A DNA stretch of 64,000 bases from contig NZ_JAHKRA010000006.1 of the NCBI RefSeq assembly GCF_019345525.1, forward strand, positions 62,001 through 126,000, given 5' to 3'. Below the pieces are notes generated by a model that was given only the letters and a program-made list of their open reading frames with translations, had not been told where the DNA came from and ran no database searches. This document shows, in pieces, positions 26,747 to 35,328 of this stretch. Position numbers and translations under genes: made by a program. The DNA is from Flavobacterium sp. NKUCC04_CG (lineage in GTDB: Bacteria > Bacteroidota > Bacteroidia > Flavobacteriales > Flavobacteriaceae). Position 1 is the first letter of the stretch. The number at the start of each line of letters is the position of its first letter.

Positions 26747-27364
26747 TTACTGTTTCATAGCAATATCCAAAACAGTTGCTGTAATAACTACAGTTAAATC
26801 ATTATCATATTGAGCTACTAAATACCCCATAAATTTTCTTTTTCTCCATTCGTCATCAACGCCAGTTTCTAATGAAACCACACTCATTTTTATACCGTCA
26901 AACAAAATTTGTTTTTCAGACAGGTTTAAATCTGGATTGCTAGCAATTTCTTTACTATAACTATCCAAATTTTCTTCCCCATTAACCATCTTCAATACTT
27001 GCATTTGAAATTCGCTCGAATACATTACATTATCGAGTACGCTCCAATCTTTATCAACAATCCTAGAAATATCTTCAGTCGAAACGGAAGCATATGCGTT
27101 TGCCAAAAAACTATATTCTTTCAAAAACGAATCAGACTTAGCTAAGCCATCAACTGTTTTAACTAGCTCGCCAATTTCCATTTCAGAATTGTTATTATTG
27201 TAAAAATATTTTGTCAAAGTCAAAGAAGCAGATGTTAGATCGCTTATTGAAGTTGATTTCACAACTTGCTCTTTATTGGAAACCGAAACTACTGAATCGG
27301 ACTCTACTGAACATGCAGTACAAAGTGCCATTAGAGAAATGGATAATATTAATGTTTTTTTCAT
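26747..27364 (-). CDS. Probable lipoprotein, unknown function
   Basis: 205 residues. The signal ends with ALCTAC (Cys18) and SVESDSV follows, so it is probably a lipoprotein, although Cys at -3 is unusual. The mature part is mainly helical and acidic, with no motif I recognise and nothing like the neighbouring lipocalin-like proteins. It is divergent from the membrane-bound TPR-AraC regulator at 27558, and an inverted repeat overlaps its promoter, so it may be controlled by that regulator. Confidence 0.7.
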   Translation of the reverse strand: MKKTLILSISLMALCTACSVESDSVVSVSNKEQVVKSTSISDLTSASLTLTKYFYNNNNSEMEIGELVKTVDGLAKSDSFLKEYSFLANAYASVSTEDISRIVDKDWSVLDNVMYSSEFQMQVLKMVNGEENLDSYSKEIASNPDLNLSEKQILFDGIKMSVVSLETGVDDEWRKRKFMGYLVAQYDNDLTVVITATVLDIAMKQ

Positions 27365-27413
27365 CGTTATATAGTGATTAGTATGGTGGTCTTATTTTGT
27401 TACTTAACTTTTT

Positions 27414-27446
27414 CAAAACTAGTTGTATAAATTCATTCATACAACT
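27414..27446 (-). promoter_or_regulatory. Consensus promoter of the 26747-27364 gene with overlapping inverted repeat
   Basis: On the minus strand TTG (27444-27442), a 20-bp spacer and TAgtTTTG (27421-27414) match the consensus exactly. The arms AGTTGTAT (27421-27428) and ATACAACT (27439-27446) are perfect inverted repeats ten bases apart and fill the -33 to -7 interval, as a repressor or activator site would. Confidence 0.6.
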
Positions 27447-27532
27447 ATTTATAGTGTAGATTTATAAATTTACATACATTAAAATATACATATAATTGAT
27501 TTTAAGTTTTTTAAATCAAGCATAAAATATTG

Positions 27533-27540
27533 TAGTTTTG
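27533..27540 (+). promoter_or_regulatory. -7 box of the TPR-AraC regulator gene
   Basis: TAgtTTTG lies 17 bp before the ATG at 27558. No TTG is found at the normal distance. Confidence 0.45.
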
Positions 27541-27557
27541 CTTAAAACACATTAAAA

Positions 27558-29297
27558 ATGCGACTAATTGGTAAAAGCTATCTAGGGAAAATCTTCTTTT
27601 TGAGTATAATCTTACTCCTCAAAAGCACCTTTTCACAAGCTCAAACAGAAAATTTAGCACAGAAAACCTACGCCGAACTAGCGACACTAATTGATTCGCA
27701 AGAGCTCAATAGCCCCCTACAAAAAAAATATTTAAACACTTACATTCAAAAAGCAAAGAGAGAAGACAACAAGGCAGAATTGATTGATGCTTATCGAAAA
27801 AAGCTTTTTCGCTCGCCGGAATCCGTTCAAATCACCTATGCCGATAGTATTTTTAATCTGGCCAAATCAACTAATGACAACAAACTCATTAGCATCGCCT
27901 ATCAAACCTATGGAACCATTTATTTCTTACAAAAGAACTACAAAATTTCCGTAGAAAACAGTTTAAAAGCAGAAGAATATATCTCCAAAACCAATGATTT
28001 ATATATGCTTCACAAAATAAGATATAGCATTGGTGACGTCAAATATTATTTGGGTTCTTTCACCGAAGCGCTAGAAATATACAACGAATGCGCAGCTTAT
28101 TACCGCGACAAAAACGATATCAACAATCTTCTGGGCTATATCAATTCCATTCGCTCTATCAGCAAATGCTATTACCAACTTGGCGACTATATAAAATCTA
28201 GCGAATATAATATCTTAGGCCTTGAAGCTTGCAAAAAAATACAGATATCCACTATATTAACCGAAGAAGAACTTTACTTTCAACAATCTGAAGGAATTGT
28301 TCAGTATGCTTTAAAAAAACACGACAAATCCATTGCCCTACTCGAAGGTTCACTCGACGGAATCAAAAACAATAAAGACTACACTAACGAACATCTTACT
28401 TATCTATTTCTCGGCAAAAACTATTGGGATTTAAACCAAAAAGAAAAAGCATTAGTCTACTTCCAAAATGTCGATAACTTGTTTAGAGAGAAGAAAATAA
28501 CGAGTTTAGATTTGCGTCAAGCTTATGTTTTTCTCATAGAATATTATAAAGATAAAAAAGATTTAGAGAAACAACTGAATTATACCAATACCCTAATTCA
28601 AATAGACAGCTTATTGCGAGAAGATTACAAATTTTTAAACAATTATCTACATACAGAATACGATAATAAAAACTTATTTCAGTACAAACGAGAGTTAGAA
28701 CAACAAATAGAAACCAACAAGAAAAACGCGCTTTATTTATATGCACTAGCGCTATTTATCATCTTGTCCATTGGAATTACAACTGTAGTATATTACAAAA
28801 AACAACGTCTTTATCGCAAGAAATACGAAGCCTTACTTCGTCCGAGTCCCCAAGCCGAAGAAATAGCCGAAACGGTACCCGAAATCATCCCGGAACTCAA
28901 AAACAGTTCGCTCTCTAAAAACATTGATATACATGAAGATATCATTAGATATGTATTGCAAAAACTCGAGAGTTTTCAAACGGATAAGGAATTTCTACAA
29001 CAGAACATCACGCAATCTCAATTGGCAGAGCAATGGAAAACAAATACCTCTTATCTGTCCAAAATCATCAATACTTACAAAAACAAGAATTTCAATCAAT
29101 ATGTCAACGATTTGAGAATTGACCATGCCCTGGAGTTATTGAGAAAGAACAAGTCCATACGTTCTTATAAAATAAGCGCTATAGCTAATGAATTAGGCTT
29201 TACAAGCACCCGAAGCTTTACCAATGCTTTTACAGCTAGAACAGGGCTTAAACCCTCTTATTTTATCGAACAGCTCCATAAAGACAACGATTCTTAA
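27558..29297 (+). CDS. Membrane-anchored TPR sensor with AraC-type HTH
   Basis: 579 residues: signal peptide (about 1-28), periplasmic TPR-like helical repeats (about 60-340), coiled segment (about 365-388), one membrane helix (about 390-412), cytoplasmic linker, and a C-terminal AraC/XylS helix-turn-helix pair (about 478-575; SQLAEQWKTNTSYLSKIIN, then ISAIANELGFTSTRSFTNAF). This layout is common in Bacteroidetes and allows a periplasmic signal to act directly on transcription without a phosphorelay. The signal is unknown. The most likely target is the divergent lipoprotein gene, whose promoter carries an inverted repeat. Confidence 0.88.
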   Translation: MRLIGKSYLGKIFFLSIILLLKSTFSQAQTENLAQKTYAELATLIDSQELNSPLQKKYLNTYIQKAKREDNKAELIDAYRKKLFRSPESVQITYADSIFNLAKSTNDNKLISIAYQTYGTIYFLQKNYKISVENSLKAEEYISKTNDLYMLHKIRYSIGDVKYYLGSFTEALEIYNECAAYYRDKNDINNLLGYINSIRSISKCYYQLGDYIKSSEYNILGLEACKKIQISTILTEEELYFQQSEGIVQYALKKHDKSIALLEGSLDGIKNNKDYTNEHLTYLFLGKNYWDLNQKEKALVYFQNVDNLFREKKITSLDLRQAYVFLIEYYKDKKDLEKQLNYTNTLIQIDSLLREDYKFLNNYLHTEYDNKNLFQYKRELEQQIETNKKNALYLYALALFIILSIGITTVVYYKKQRLYRKKYEALLRPSPQAEEIAETVPEIIPELKNSSLSKNIDIHEDIIRYVLQKLESFQTDKEFLQQNITQSQLAEQWKTNTSYLSKIINTYKNKNFNQYVNDLRIDHALELLRKNKSIRSYKISAIANELGFTSTRSFTNAFTARTGLKPSYFIEQLHKDNDS

Positions 29298-29307
29298 AAG
29301 GCATTTA

Positions 29308-29346
29308 TATACTATGCGATGATTTTTAGAATCATCGCATAGTATA
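29308..29346. terminator. Hairpin between convergent genes
   Basis: A 17-bp perfect stem (TATACTATGCGATGATT, 29308-29324, with its complement at 29330-29346) and a 5-nt loop lie 11 bp past the regulator stop and 16 bp past the end of mgtA. There is no strong T-run, so it may stall polymerase or protect RNA ends. Confidence 0.65.
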
Positions 29347-29361
29347 ATAAAGCTTTTACCG

Positions 29362-32049
29362 CTAAAACCATTGCCCAAATCGACGGATGTAGATTGTTTT
29401 AATAGTTTGCACAACGACAAAATAACTCAACAATATACCCAGCAACCACGGGAAATACGACCCTGGTAATGGTACTAATCCTATATAAGTACCCAAAGGA
29501 GAAAACGGAATATACAAGCCCAAACACATCACCATTCCAGTTAACACCAATACGGGTAAAGTAGCGGTACTTTGAATAAATGGGATTTTTTGAGTTCGTA
29601 ACAAATGCACGACTAAAGTCTGAGACAACAAGCCTTCTACAAACCAACCAGACTGAAACAAGGCTTGATGTTCAACACTATTGGCTCCGATAATATACCA
29701 CAAAACCGCAAAGGTCGTAATATCAAAAATAGATGAAGTTGGACCGATCCACATCATAAATCTACCAATATTCTTGGAATCCCATTTTCGTGGTTTTTTT
29801 AGGAAATCACGATCCATTTTATCCCAAGGCAAGGACAGTTGTGATATATCATAAATTAGATTTTGCAGCAGCAAATGAATGGCCAACATCGGTAAAAAAG
29901 GAATAAAAGCACTAGCGACAATAACCGAAAACACATTCCCAAAATTGGAACTGGCTGTCATGTTTAAATATTTAATGATATTGCCAAAGGTCTGTCTGCC
30001 AATCAAAATACCCTCATCCAAAACCATCAAGTCCTTTTCCAATAGAATAATGTCTGCCGACTCTTTGGCGATGTCTGTTCCAGAATCTACGGATATTCCA
30101 ACATCTGCATCCCGTAAGGCAGGTGCGTCATTGATTCCATCACCGAGAAAACCGACTGTATGTCCATTTTTTTGCAAGCATTTAAGCAACGTATTCTTTT
30201 GTAAGGGCGATAATTTTGCGAATATGGAGTTTTTTTCAACAGCCTCACTCAACTCCTCTGCATTCATGCGTGCAATATCACTCCCAACCAACCAATTTGT
30301 ATCGTCAATACCGACTTCACGACATATTTTTCTCGTTATCTCCACATTATCACCAGTCAATACTTTGACTTGAATACCGTTGTCCAAAAGAGCTTGAATT
30401 GCGGGTTTTGTCGATGATTTAGGCGGATCCAGGAAGGTTAGAAAACCTTCGATAGTCAACTGCTGTTCTACCTCCAAAGTATAATGCGTTTCCGTAAACA
30501 CCTCGGGAATCTCTCGAATTCCGACTAACAAAACACGGTATCCCGATTTATTAAATGCTGTTGCTTTTTCCAAGATGTACGAACGAACCTTATCGTCCAT
30601 AGGCAAAAATTCGTCATTAAGGCGAATATGAGTGGCAATATCCAACAATTCTTCAACAGCACCCTTACAAATCAAGATATGATTGTCGGACGCATCATTG
30701 ACAATCACTGACAATCTGCGTCTTTCAAAATCAAACGGCAATTCATCTACTTTCGCATGATACGTAAAGGCTTCGAAATCTTCCCGCTCTTCAGTAAATT
30801 TAACCACGGCCCGATCCATTAAGTTTTTGACACCGCTTTGATGAAAACTGTTCAACCAGGCCCACTGCAATATGCGCTCATCATCTGCTCCACTGAGATT
30901 CATATAGCGATCTAGTACGATTTCGTCCTGTGTTAAGGTTCCCGTTTTATCCGTGCATAAAACATCCATAGCCCCTAGATTCTGAATGGCATTTAAGCGC
31001 TTGACAATCACTTTTCTTTTCGACATATTAATAGCTCCTTTAGCTAAGTTGGCACTCACAATCATGGGCAACATTTCTGGGGTAAGTCCAACGGCTACTG
31101 CTAAAGCGAATAATACGGAATCCATCCAATTTCCTTTAATTAATCCGTTTACCAAAAACACTACCGGAACCATCACCATCATAAATCGAATCAATAGCCA
31201 ACTCACACTATTAACTCCCTTGTCAAACGCGGTATCCGGTCTTTTACCAACAATCGAGGTTGCCAACGAACCGATATAGGTCTCACTACCCGTTGAAAAA
31301 ACCATACCGGAAGCCGTTCCACTAGTTACATTGGTCCCCATCAAACAGATGTGATTCAAACGCAACAAATCATGAAGGGCGTCAGTGCTTTCCGAATTCT
31401 CCGATACGTCATGATCACCGGGTATATCAAATTTTTCAACCGGCATCGATTCACCAGTTAAGGCTGCTTCACTAACAAACAAATCACGGGATGTAAACAG
31501 ACGGATATCGGCCGGTACCAAATCTCCTGCAGAAAGCTGTACGATATCACCCGGAACCAGTTCTTCCACATCGACCTCCAGTATAAGCCCCCCCGCATTC
31601 GTATCGGTTCGACGGCGTACAGTGGCTGTGGTTTTAACTAACGAATTAAGAGATTCAGCCGCTTTATTGGTTCTATATTCTTGCCAAAAACGCAACATAC
31701 CACTAATAAAAATCATGGTTGAAATGATGATACATCCAGCGAGTTCTGTAGGTTCTCCTTGACGGTATGGCAACCAAAAATCCATAAAAAAACTAATGAT
31801 AGCCAAAATTCCCAAAACAAAAATAAAAGGGTTTTTATAGGCCAATAACAATTGCCAAATTACTGCCGGAGCCTTTTGATGTACAATTTCATTTTTCCCA
31901 TAAACTTCTAAACGCCGCCCTGCTTCTAAAGAACTAAGTCCCTGTTCGGAAGTGTTAAAAATTTGAAAACACTCGTCTATATGGTCAACGGCATGAGATG
32001 TAATTAAAATTTCTCTTTCCTGAGAAAATTTCTTTTTTTTAGTTTTCAT
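29362..32049 (-). CDS. mgtA: Mg2+-importing P-type ATPase MgtA
   Basis: 895 residues, typical for MgtA/MgtB. It has actuator TGES (198-201), the M4 motif GLTPEMLPMIV (321-331), phosphorylated Asp367 in DKTGTLT, the hinge GDGINDAPALRDADVGIS, and the C-terminal membrane block with NLIYDISQLSLPWDKMD. The TPEMLPMI motif separates Mg transporters from Ca pumps. It brings Mg2+ into the cytoplasm when the ion is scarce. It is preceded by a long untranslated gap. Confidence 0.95.
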   Translation of the reverse strand: MKTKKKKFSQEREILITSHAVDHIDECFQIFNTSEQGLSSLEAGRRLEVYGKNEIVHQKAPAVIWQLLLAYKNPFIFVLGILAIISFFMDFWLPYRQGEPTELAGCIIISTMIFISGMLRFWQEYRTNKAAESLNSLVKTTATVRRRTDTNAGGLILEVDVEELVPGDIVQLSAGDLVPADIRLFTSRDLFVSEAALTGESMPVEKFDIPGDHDVSENSESTDALHDLLRLNHICLMGTNVTSGTASGMVFSTGSETYIGSLATSIVGKRPDTAFDKGVNSVSWLLIRFMMVMVPVVFLVNGLIKGNWMDSVLFALAVAVGLTPEMLPMIVSANLAKGAINMSKRKVIVKRLNAIQNLGAMDVLCTDKTGTLTQDEIVLDRYMNLSGADDERILQWAWLNSFHQSGVKNLMDRAVVKFTEEREDFEAFTYHAKVDELPFDFERRRLSVIVNDASDNHILICKGAVEELLDIATHIRLNDEFLPMDDKVRSYILEKATAFNKSGYRVLLVGIREIPEVFTETHYTLEVEQQLTIEGFLTFLDPPKSSTKPAIQALLDNGIQVKVLTGDNVEITRKICREVGIDDTNWLVGSDIARMNAEELSEAVEKNSIFAKLSPLQKNTLLKCLQKNGHTVGFLGDGINDAPALRDADVGISVDSGTDIAKESADIILLEKDLMVLDEGILIGRQTFGNIIKYLNMTASSNFGNVFSVIVASAFIPFLPMLAIHLLLQNLIYDISQLSLPWDKMDRDFLKKPRKWDSKNIGRFMMWIGPTSSIFDITTFAVLWYIIGANSVEHQALFQSGWFVEGLLSQTLVVHLLRTQKIPFIQSTATLPVLVLTGMVMCLGLYIPFSPLGTYIGLVPLPGSYFPWLLGILLSYFVVVQTIKTIYIRRFGQWF

Positions 32050-32801
32050 AAATAGCTATTTGTATTTGATGATTGCTGTCTTTTAGTAGCAAGCCCTTTT
32101 TTAGTAAATCGGCTTACAACAACCAAAGTGGTAGCATCATCGATTAAAACTTACGATATATCAAATAAAATCCTCCCTTGAATTGGGGCATACCAATACC
32201 CACTCCATATTCCTATTGAATAGAAGAAACGATGACTAATATTAAATTTTAGGCATCTAAAAAAGCAAAAGAGGTATTAAAACGAGGGAGGGTCGTTGAA
32301 CTGGTATTGAAAATAGTGTTCAACAGTACCGAAACCAGAACGGCTCAGCACGTATAAAAGGAGTGGTCTCCAAGTTTGAGGTTTAAAAAAGTACGCATTC
32401 ACAACTCCGAATATTAAGCAACTACATCGTCACGGATTGAAATTCTAAATAGAACTTTATAGCTAAGATTGTGCAAGTAACAAGCTGCTTTATTAAGAAG
32501 CTATTTTGCTATGCCATCAATCTTTTATAAATCTATTATTTACAACACGATGCAAAAATAACAAAAAGCGATATTGGCTATTAAAAATGGAAATTAGAAT
32601 CTTATTAGAGTTTTGTTGTCCGTAGATAAAAAAATAATGTCATTGAAAATTAGGTCTTTATATAGTAATTGTTATATTTACATCATACTGAATAGATTCA
32701 AAATCTGATTTTTTATAAGATAAAAACAGTAAACGATATTTAATTTAAACATATCGACGGCTTAAATTCCTTATGCGGAATTAGGAACAAATTTATTAAA
32801 G
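32050..32801. other. 752-bp gap upstream of mgtA and the small ABC module
   Basis: No convincing gene. On the minus strand it may hold a long mgtA leader. Small hairpins are visible, for example GGAG/CTCC near 32360 and GTTGAAC/GTTCAAC arms near 32300-32325. A minus-strand TATTTTTG box lies at 32560-32553, which would give a leader of about 500 nt. I could not match an M-box. A plus-strand inverted repeat AATTCC-N6-GGAATT stands at about 32765-32782, just before the 99-residue membrane protein gene. Confidence 0.4.
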
Positions 32802-33101
32802 ATGATTACCAACAGAGAAATAAGGTTGCTTTTAGAGTTTTATAAAGAAGTTTTTATACTCAATGCTCCGCTATCTCTACTTTTGTTTTTGTTTAAATTT
32901 AATCTTCCATCCATTTTAATTTTTTACTCTACTTTAGGATTTGCAATGGTATTGGGATATTTTAGAATATACAAAAGCCACCTTTATATTTACTATCATA
33001 ATTGTGGCATTACAAAAACCAAACTCCTAGTAGTCACTTCGTTGATCAATGTAATCGTATCGCTATTCATTTATTTCACTCTAATATGGTTCATCATTTA
33101 A
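32802..33101 (+). CDS. Small membrane protein paired with an ABC ATPase
   Basis: 99 residues with three hydrophobic helices (about 19-37, 39-55 and 77-97) joined by a Tyr/His-rich segment (YKSHLYIYYHNCGITKTK). It matches no permease family I know. Its end overlaps the next gene, an ABC ATPase, by 16 bases in another frame, which indicates translational coupling and makes this the likely membrane partner. Substrate and direction of transport are unknown. It is much shorter than a normal ABC permease, so a homo-oligomer or a further missing partner would be needed. Confidence 0.65.
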   Translation: MITNREIRLLLEFYKEVFILNAPLSLLLFLFKFNLPSILIFYSTLGFAMVLGYFRIYKSHLYIYYHNCGITKTKLLVVTSLINVIVSLFIYFTLIWFII

Positions 33102-33742
33102 TAGCAGACAGTATAGTTAAGCATCGGGGCAGTAGGGCGATACTTACCGATATCGCCTTAAGTTGTAAGACAGGTGAAATAGTCGGTGTTTTGGGTCGAA
33201 ACGGTTCCGGTAAAACAACGCTATTAGAAATTATTTACGGCGTTCTTAATTGCGAACACAAATATTTAGCCGTTGATGGAGTGAAAGTCAATCATTTGTA
33301 TTCGCTACGTCAGACCATTAATTATCTACCTCAACATCGCTTCATTCCTCCCTATTTAACGGTATCTAAAGCGATTACACTTTTTTTAGAAAACGATATA
33401 AAACAGGCTATTTATAAAGATGACATCATCCTTTCCTTAACCGATAAAAAGATTAAGGAACTCTCCTTTGGTGATTTGCGGTATTTAGAGATTATGCTAA
33501 TTCTTAGTTCGCCTTCTAAATTTACCTTACTCGATGAGCCCTTTCAAGGTTTAGCACCCATAACTGTTGAAAGAATACAGAAACTTATTACAAAAGCCAG
33601 CCAACATCGCGGTATTATTATCGTTGACCACAATTACCATACTGTTTTGGAGTTGAGCAATAAACTCTATATACTACAAGAAAGCTGTCTCCACCCCCTT
33701 AAAGACCTCTCAGAATTACAGAATTTCGATTATCTGGTATGA
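33086..33742 (+). CDS. ABC transporter ATP-binding protein
   Basis: 218 residues from the ATG at 33086. The reading upstream to 33002 overlaps the preceding gene and lacks family similarity. Walker A GRNGSGKTT is present, the signature is the degenerate LSFGDLR (instead of LSGGQ), Walker B is FTLLDEPFQGL and the switch His is in VDHNYH. All ATPase essentials except a standard signature are kept. It overlaps the 99-residue membrane protein gene by 16 bases. Confidence 0.82.
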   Translation: MVHHLIADSIVKHRGSRAILTDIALSCKTGEIVGVLGRNGSGKTTLLEIIYGVLNCEHKYLAVDGVKVNHLYSLRQTINYLPQHRFIPPYLTVSKAITLFLENDIKQAIYKDDIILSLTDKKIKELSFGDLRYLEIMLILSSPSKFTLLDEPFQGLAPITVERIQKLITKASQHRGIIIVDHNYHTVLELSNKLYILQESCLHPLKDLSELQNFDYLV

Positions 33743-33748
33743 TTTCTA

Positions 33749-33864
33749 GTTAGCTGCGTGAAGGATGGAAGCGGCATCCTTTGACGAAGCGAAGCGAAGT
33801 TAAAGATATAGCGAACAGCCTGGCCGCTTACAAGGGCTGTTTAAGCCCTAAAAGCGGACACGCC
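33749..33864 (+). ncRNA. Structured RNA element, resembles the flavobacterial Flavo-1-type motif
   Basis: The stretch has far more pairing than its surroundings. GCTG (33753-33756) pairs with CAGC (33816-33819), enclosing AAGGATG/CATCCTT (33761-33767 with 33775-33781). A second domain has CCGCTT (33824-33829) with AAGCGG (33852-33857), enclosing AGGGCT/AGCCCT (33833-33838 with 33844-33849). The sequence around GAAGCGGCATCCTTT and AAGATATAGCG is one I recall as repeated between genes in flavobacterial genomes, probably Flavo-1; that name is from memory. The strand is not certain. It lies between convergent genes, and a reading frame across it is not credible. Confidence 0.55.
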
Positions 33865-33903
33865 ATACCATTAACTTATCCTTTTAAAAATGGCTTTAAA
33901 TAC

Positions 33904-33934
33904 GAAAGCCAGAACTATGATAGCTCTGGCTTTT
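33904..33934. terminator. Terminator between the RNA element and sufD
   Basis: AAAGCCAGA (33905-33913) pairs with TCTGGCTTT (33925-33933). It has a T-run on the plus strand and TTTCG on the minus strand, 25 bp beyond the sufD stop. Confidence 0.75.
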
Positions 33935-33958
33935 ATATTGAGATTGATACATCGTATT

Positions 33959-35278
33959 TTAGATTTCAAAACCCATTTCAACACCTAATTTGGTCGCGAT
34001 GAGTTTGGATACTTTTTCTTTTAAATCCGGTATTTTTACACTGGACAATACTTCATTGGTAAAGGCATACATCAACAAAGCGCGTGCTTCTTTTTTAGGA
34101 ATACCGCGTTGCTGCATATAAAACATGGCATCGTGATCCAATTGCCCAATCGTACATCCGTGAGAACACTTCACATCGTCCGCAAAAATTTCTAATTGTG
34201 GCTTGGAGTTTACCGTAGCCTTATCGGTCAACAATACGTTGTTGTTTTGTTGGAAAGCATCGGTTTTTTGGGCCAAGCGATCCACATAGATTTTACCGTT
34301 AAACACGCCTTCCGAAGCACCGTCATAAATTCCTTTATAGTTTTGGTGGCTCTCACAATTCGGTTGATTATGCGAAACCAAAGTATAATGATCGACGTGT
34401 TGCTTGTCGCCTATAATGGTAATTCCCTTTAAGGTACTGTCTATACGCTCTCCATCTTGCGAAAAGTTTAGGTTGTTACGCGTCAACTTTCCTCCAAAAG
34501 AAAAGGTATGTACAGAAACGACACTTTCCTGCTTTTGCACGATAAAGGTATTGTCTATCAAGTTAGCCGTTTGATTGTCGTTTTGCAATTTATAATAATC
34601 AACAATAGCGCGTTTATGAGCAAATACTTCTGTTACACTATTGGTCAATACCGTATTATCACTTAAACTCTGATGGCGTTCGATGATTTGAACATGAGCA
34701 TTCTCACCTACTACAACCAAATTACGCGGTTGTGTAAACAAGGCTTGTTCACTATTGGCCGTCGAGAAGTTAATAATTTCTATAGGCTTGTCAACCACTT
34801 TGCTTTTCGGAATGTTGATATAAGCTCCTTCTAATGAAAAAGCGGTATTCAAAGCCGTTAAGCTATCTGTTTTATCGGCAGCCATATTGAAATAGGTGTC
34901 GATAATCATTTTATATTTGGGTTTGTTTAAGGCCGAAGACATCAAACAAACATCGATTCCATCATGTGTAGTCGATGATAAATACGAACTAAATACGCCG
35001 TTAACGAACACCAATTTATAGGTATCGACATCGTTTAGAAAATATTTTTTAACGTCTTTAAAGTCGATTGCCTTTTCGCTTTTAGGTAAAACACTAAAAT
35101 CGTTTTTTAACAAGGCATTTAAAGAAGTATATTTCCAAGCTTCATCCTTTTTAGTAGGAAAGCCTTGGTTTTCAAAGGTTTTTAAAGCGTCCAAACGCAG
35201 GTTGTGCAACTCACTGTTGACATCAACTCTTTGTTCAAAAGCGATAAAAGAGGATATTAATTTATCTTTCAATTCCAT
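33959..35278 (-). CDS. sufD: Fe-S assembly scaffold protein SufD
   Basis: 439 residues, normal for SufD. The C-terminal block DDVKCSHGCTIGQLD and MQQRGIPKKEARALLMYAF is the family hallmark, following the right-handed beta-helix core. It forms the SufBC2D complex, where the cluster is built. It is the last gene of sufA-B-C-D here; the usual next gene, sufS, is about 17 kb further on in the same direction. Confidence 0.96.
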   Translation of the reverse strand: MELKDKLISSFIAFEQRVDVNSELHNLRLDALKTFENQGFPTKKDEAWKYTSLNALLKNDFSVLPKSEKAIDFKDVKKYFLNDVDTYKLVFVNGVFSSYLSSTTHDGIDVCLMSSALNKPKYKMIIDTYFNMAADKTDSLTALNTAFSLEGAYINIPKSKVVDKPIEIINFSTANSEQALFTQPRNLVVVGENAHVQIIERHQSLSDNTVLTNSVTEVFAHKRAIVDYYKLQNDNQTANLIDNTFIVQKQESVVSVHTFSFGGKLTRNNLNFSQDGERIDSTLKGITIIGDKQHVDHYTLVSHNQPNCESHQNYKGIYDGASEGVFNGKIYVDRLAQKTDAFQQNNNVLLTDKATVNSKPQLEIFADDVKCSHGCTIGQLDHDAMFYMQQRGIPKKEARALLMYAFTNEVLSSVKIPDLKEKVSKLIATKLGVEMGFEI

Positions 35279-35328
35279 AATGTGCAGTTCTAAATTAGAT
35301 TGATAATTGTTTTAAGTGGTCGATCGAA

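Noticed and set aside
32240-32350. Stretch reading ASKKAKEVLKRG and onward in the mgtA upstream gap
   Set aside because: No start codon, only about 35 codons before a stop and no recognisable family; not enough for a pseudogene call.
32050-32560. M-box type Mg2+ riboswitch upstream of mgtA
   Set aside because: The conserved M-box sequence blocks could not be found on the minus strand.
33002-33085. 28-residue N-terminal extension of the ABC ATPase
   Set aside because: It lies inside the preceding membrane-protein gene in another frame and lacks ABC similarity; the ATG at 33086 fits the domain start.
33781-34002. 73-codon plus-strand frame after the ABC ATPase
   Set aside because: It crosses the structured RNA candidate, the terminator and the end of sufD; no protein-like pattern.
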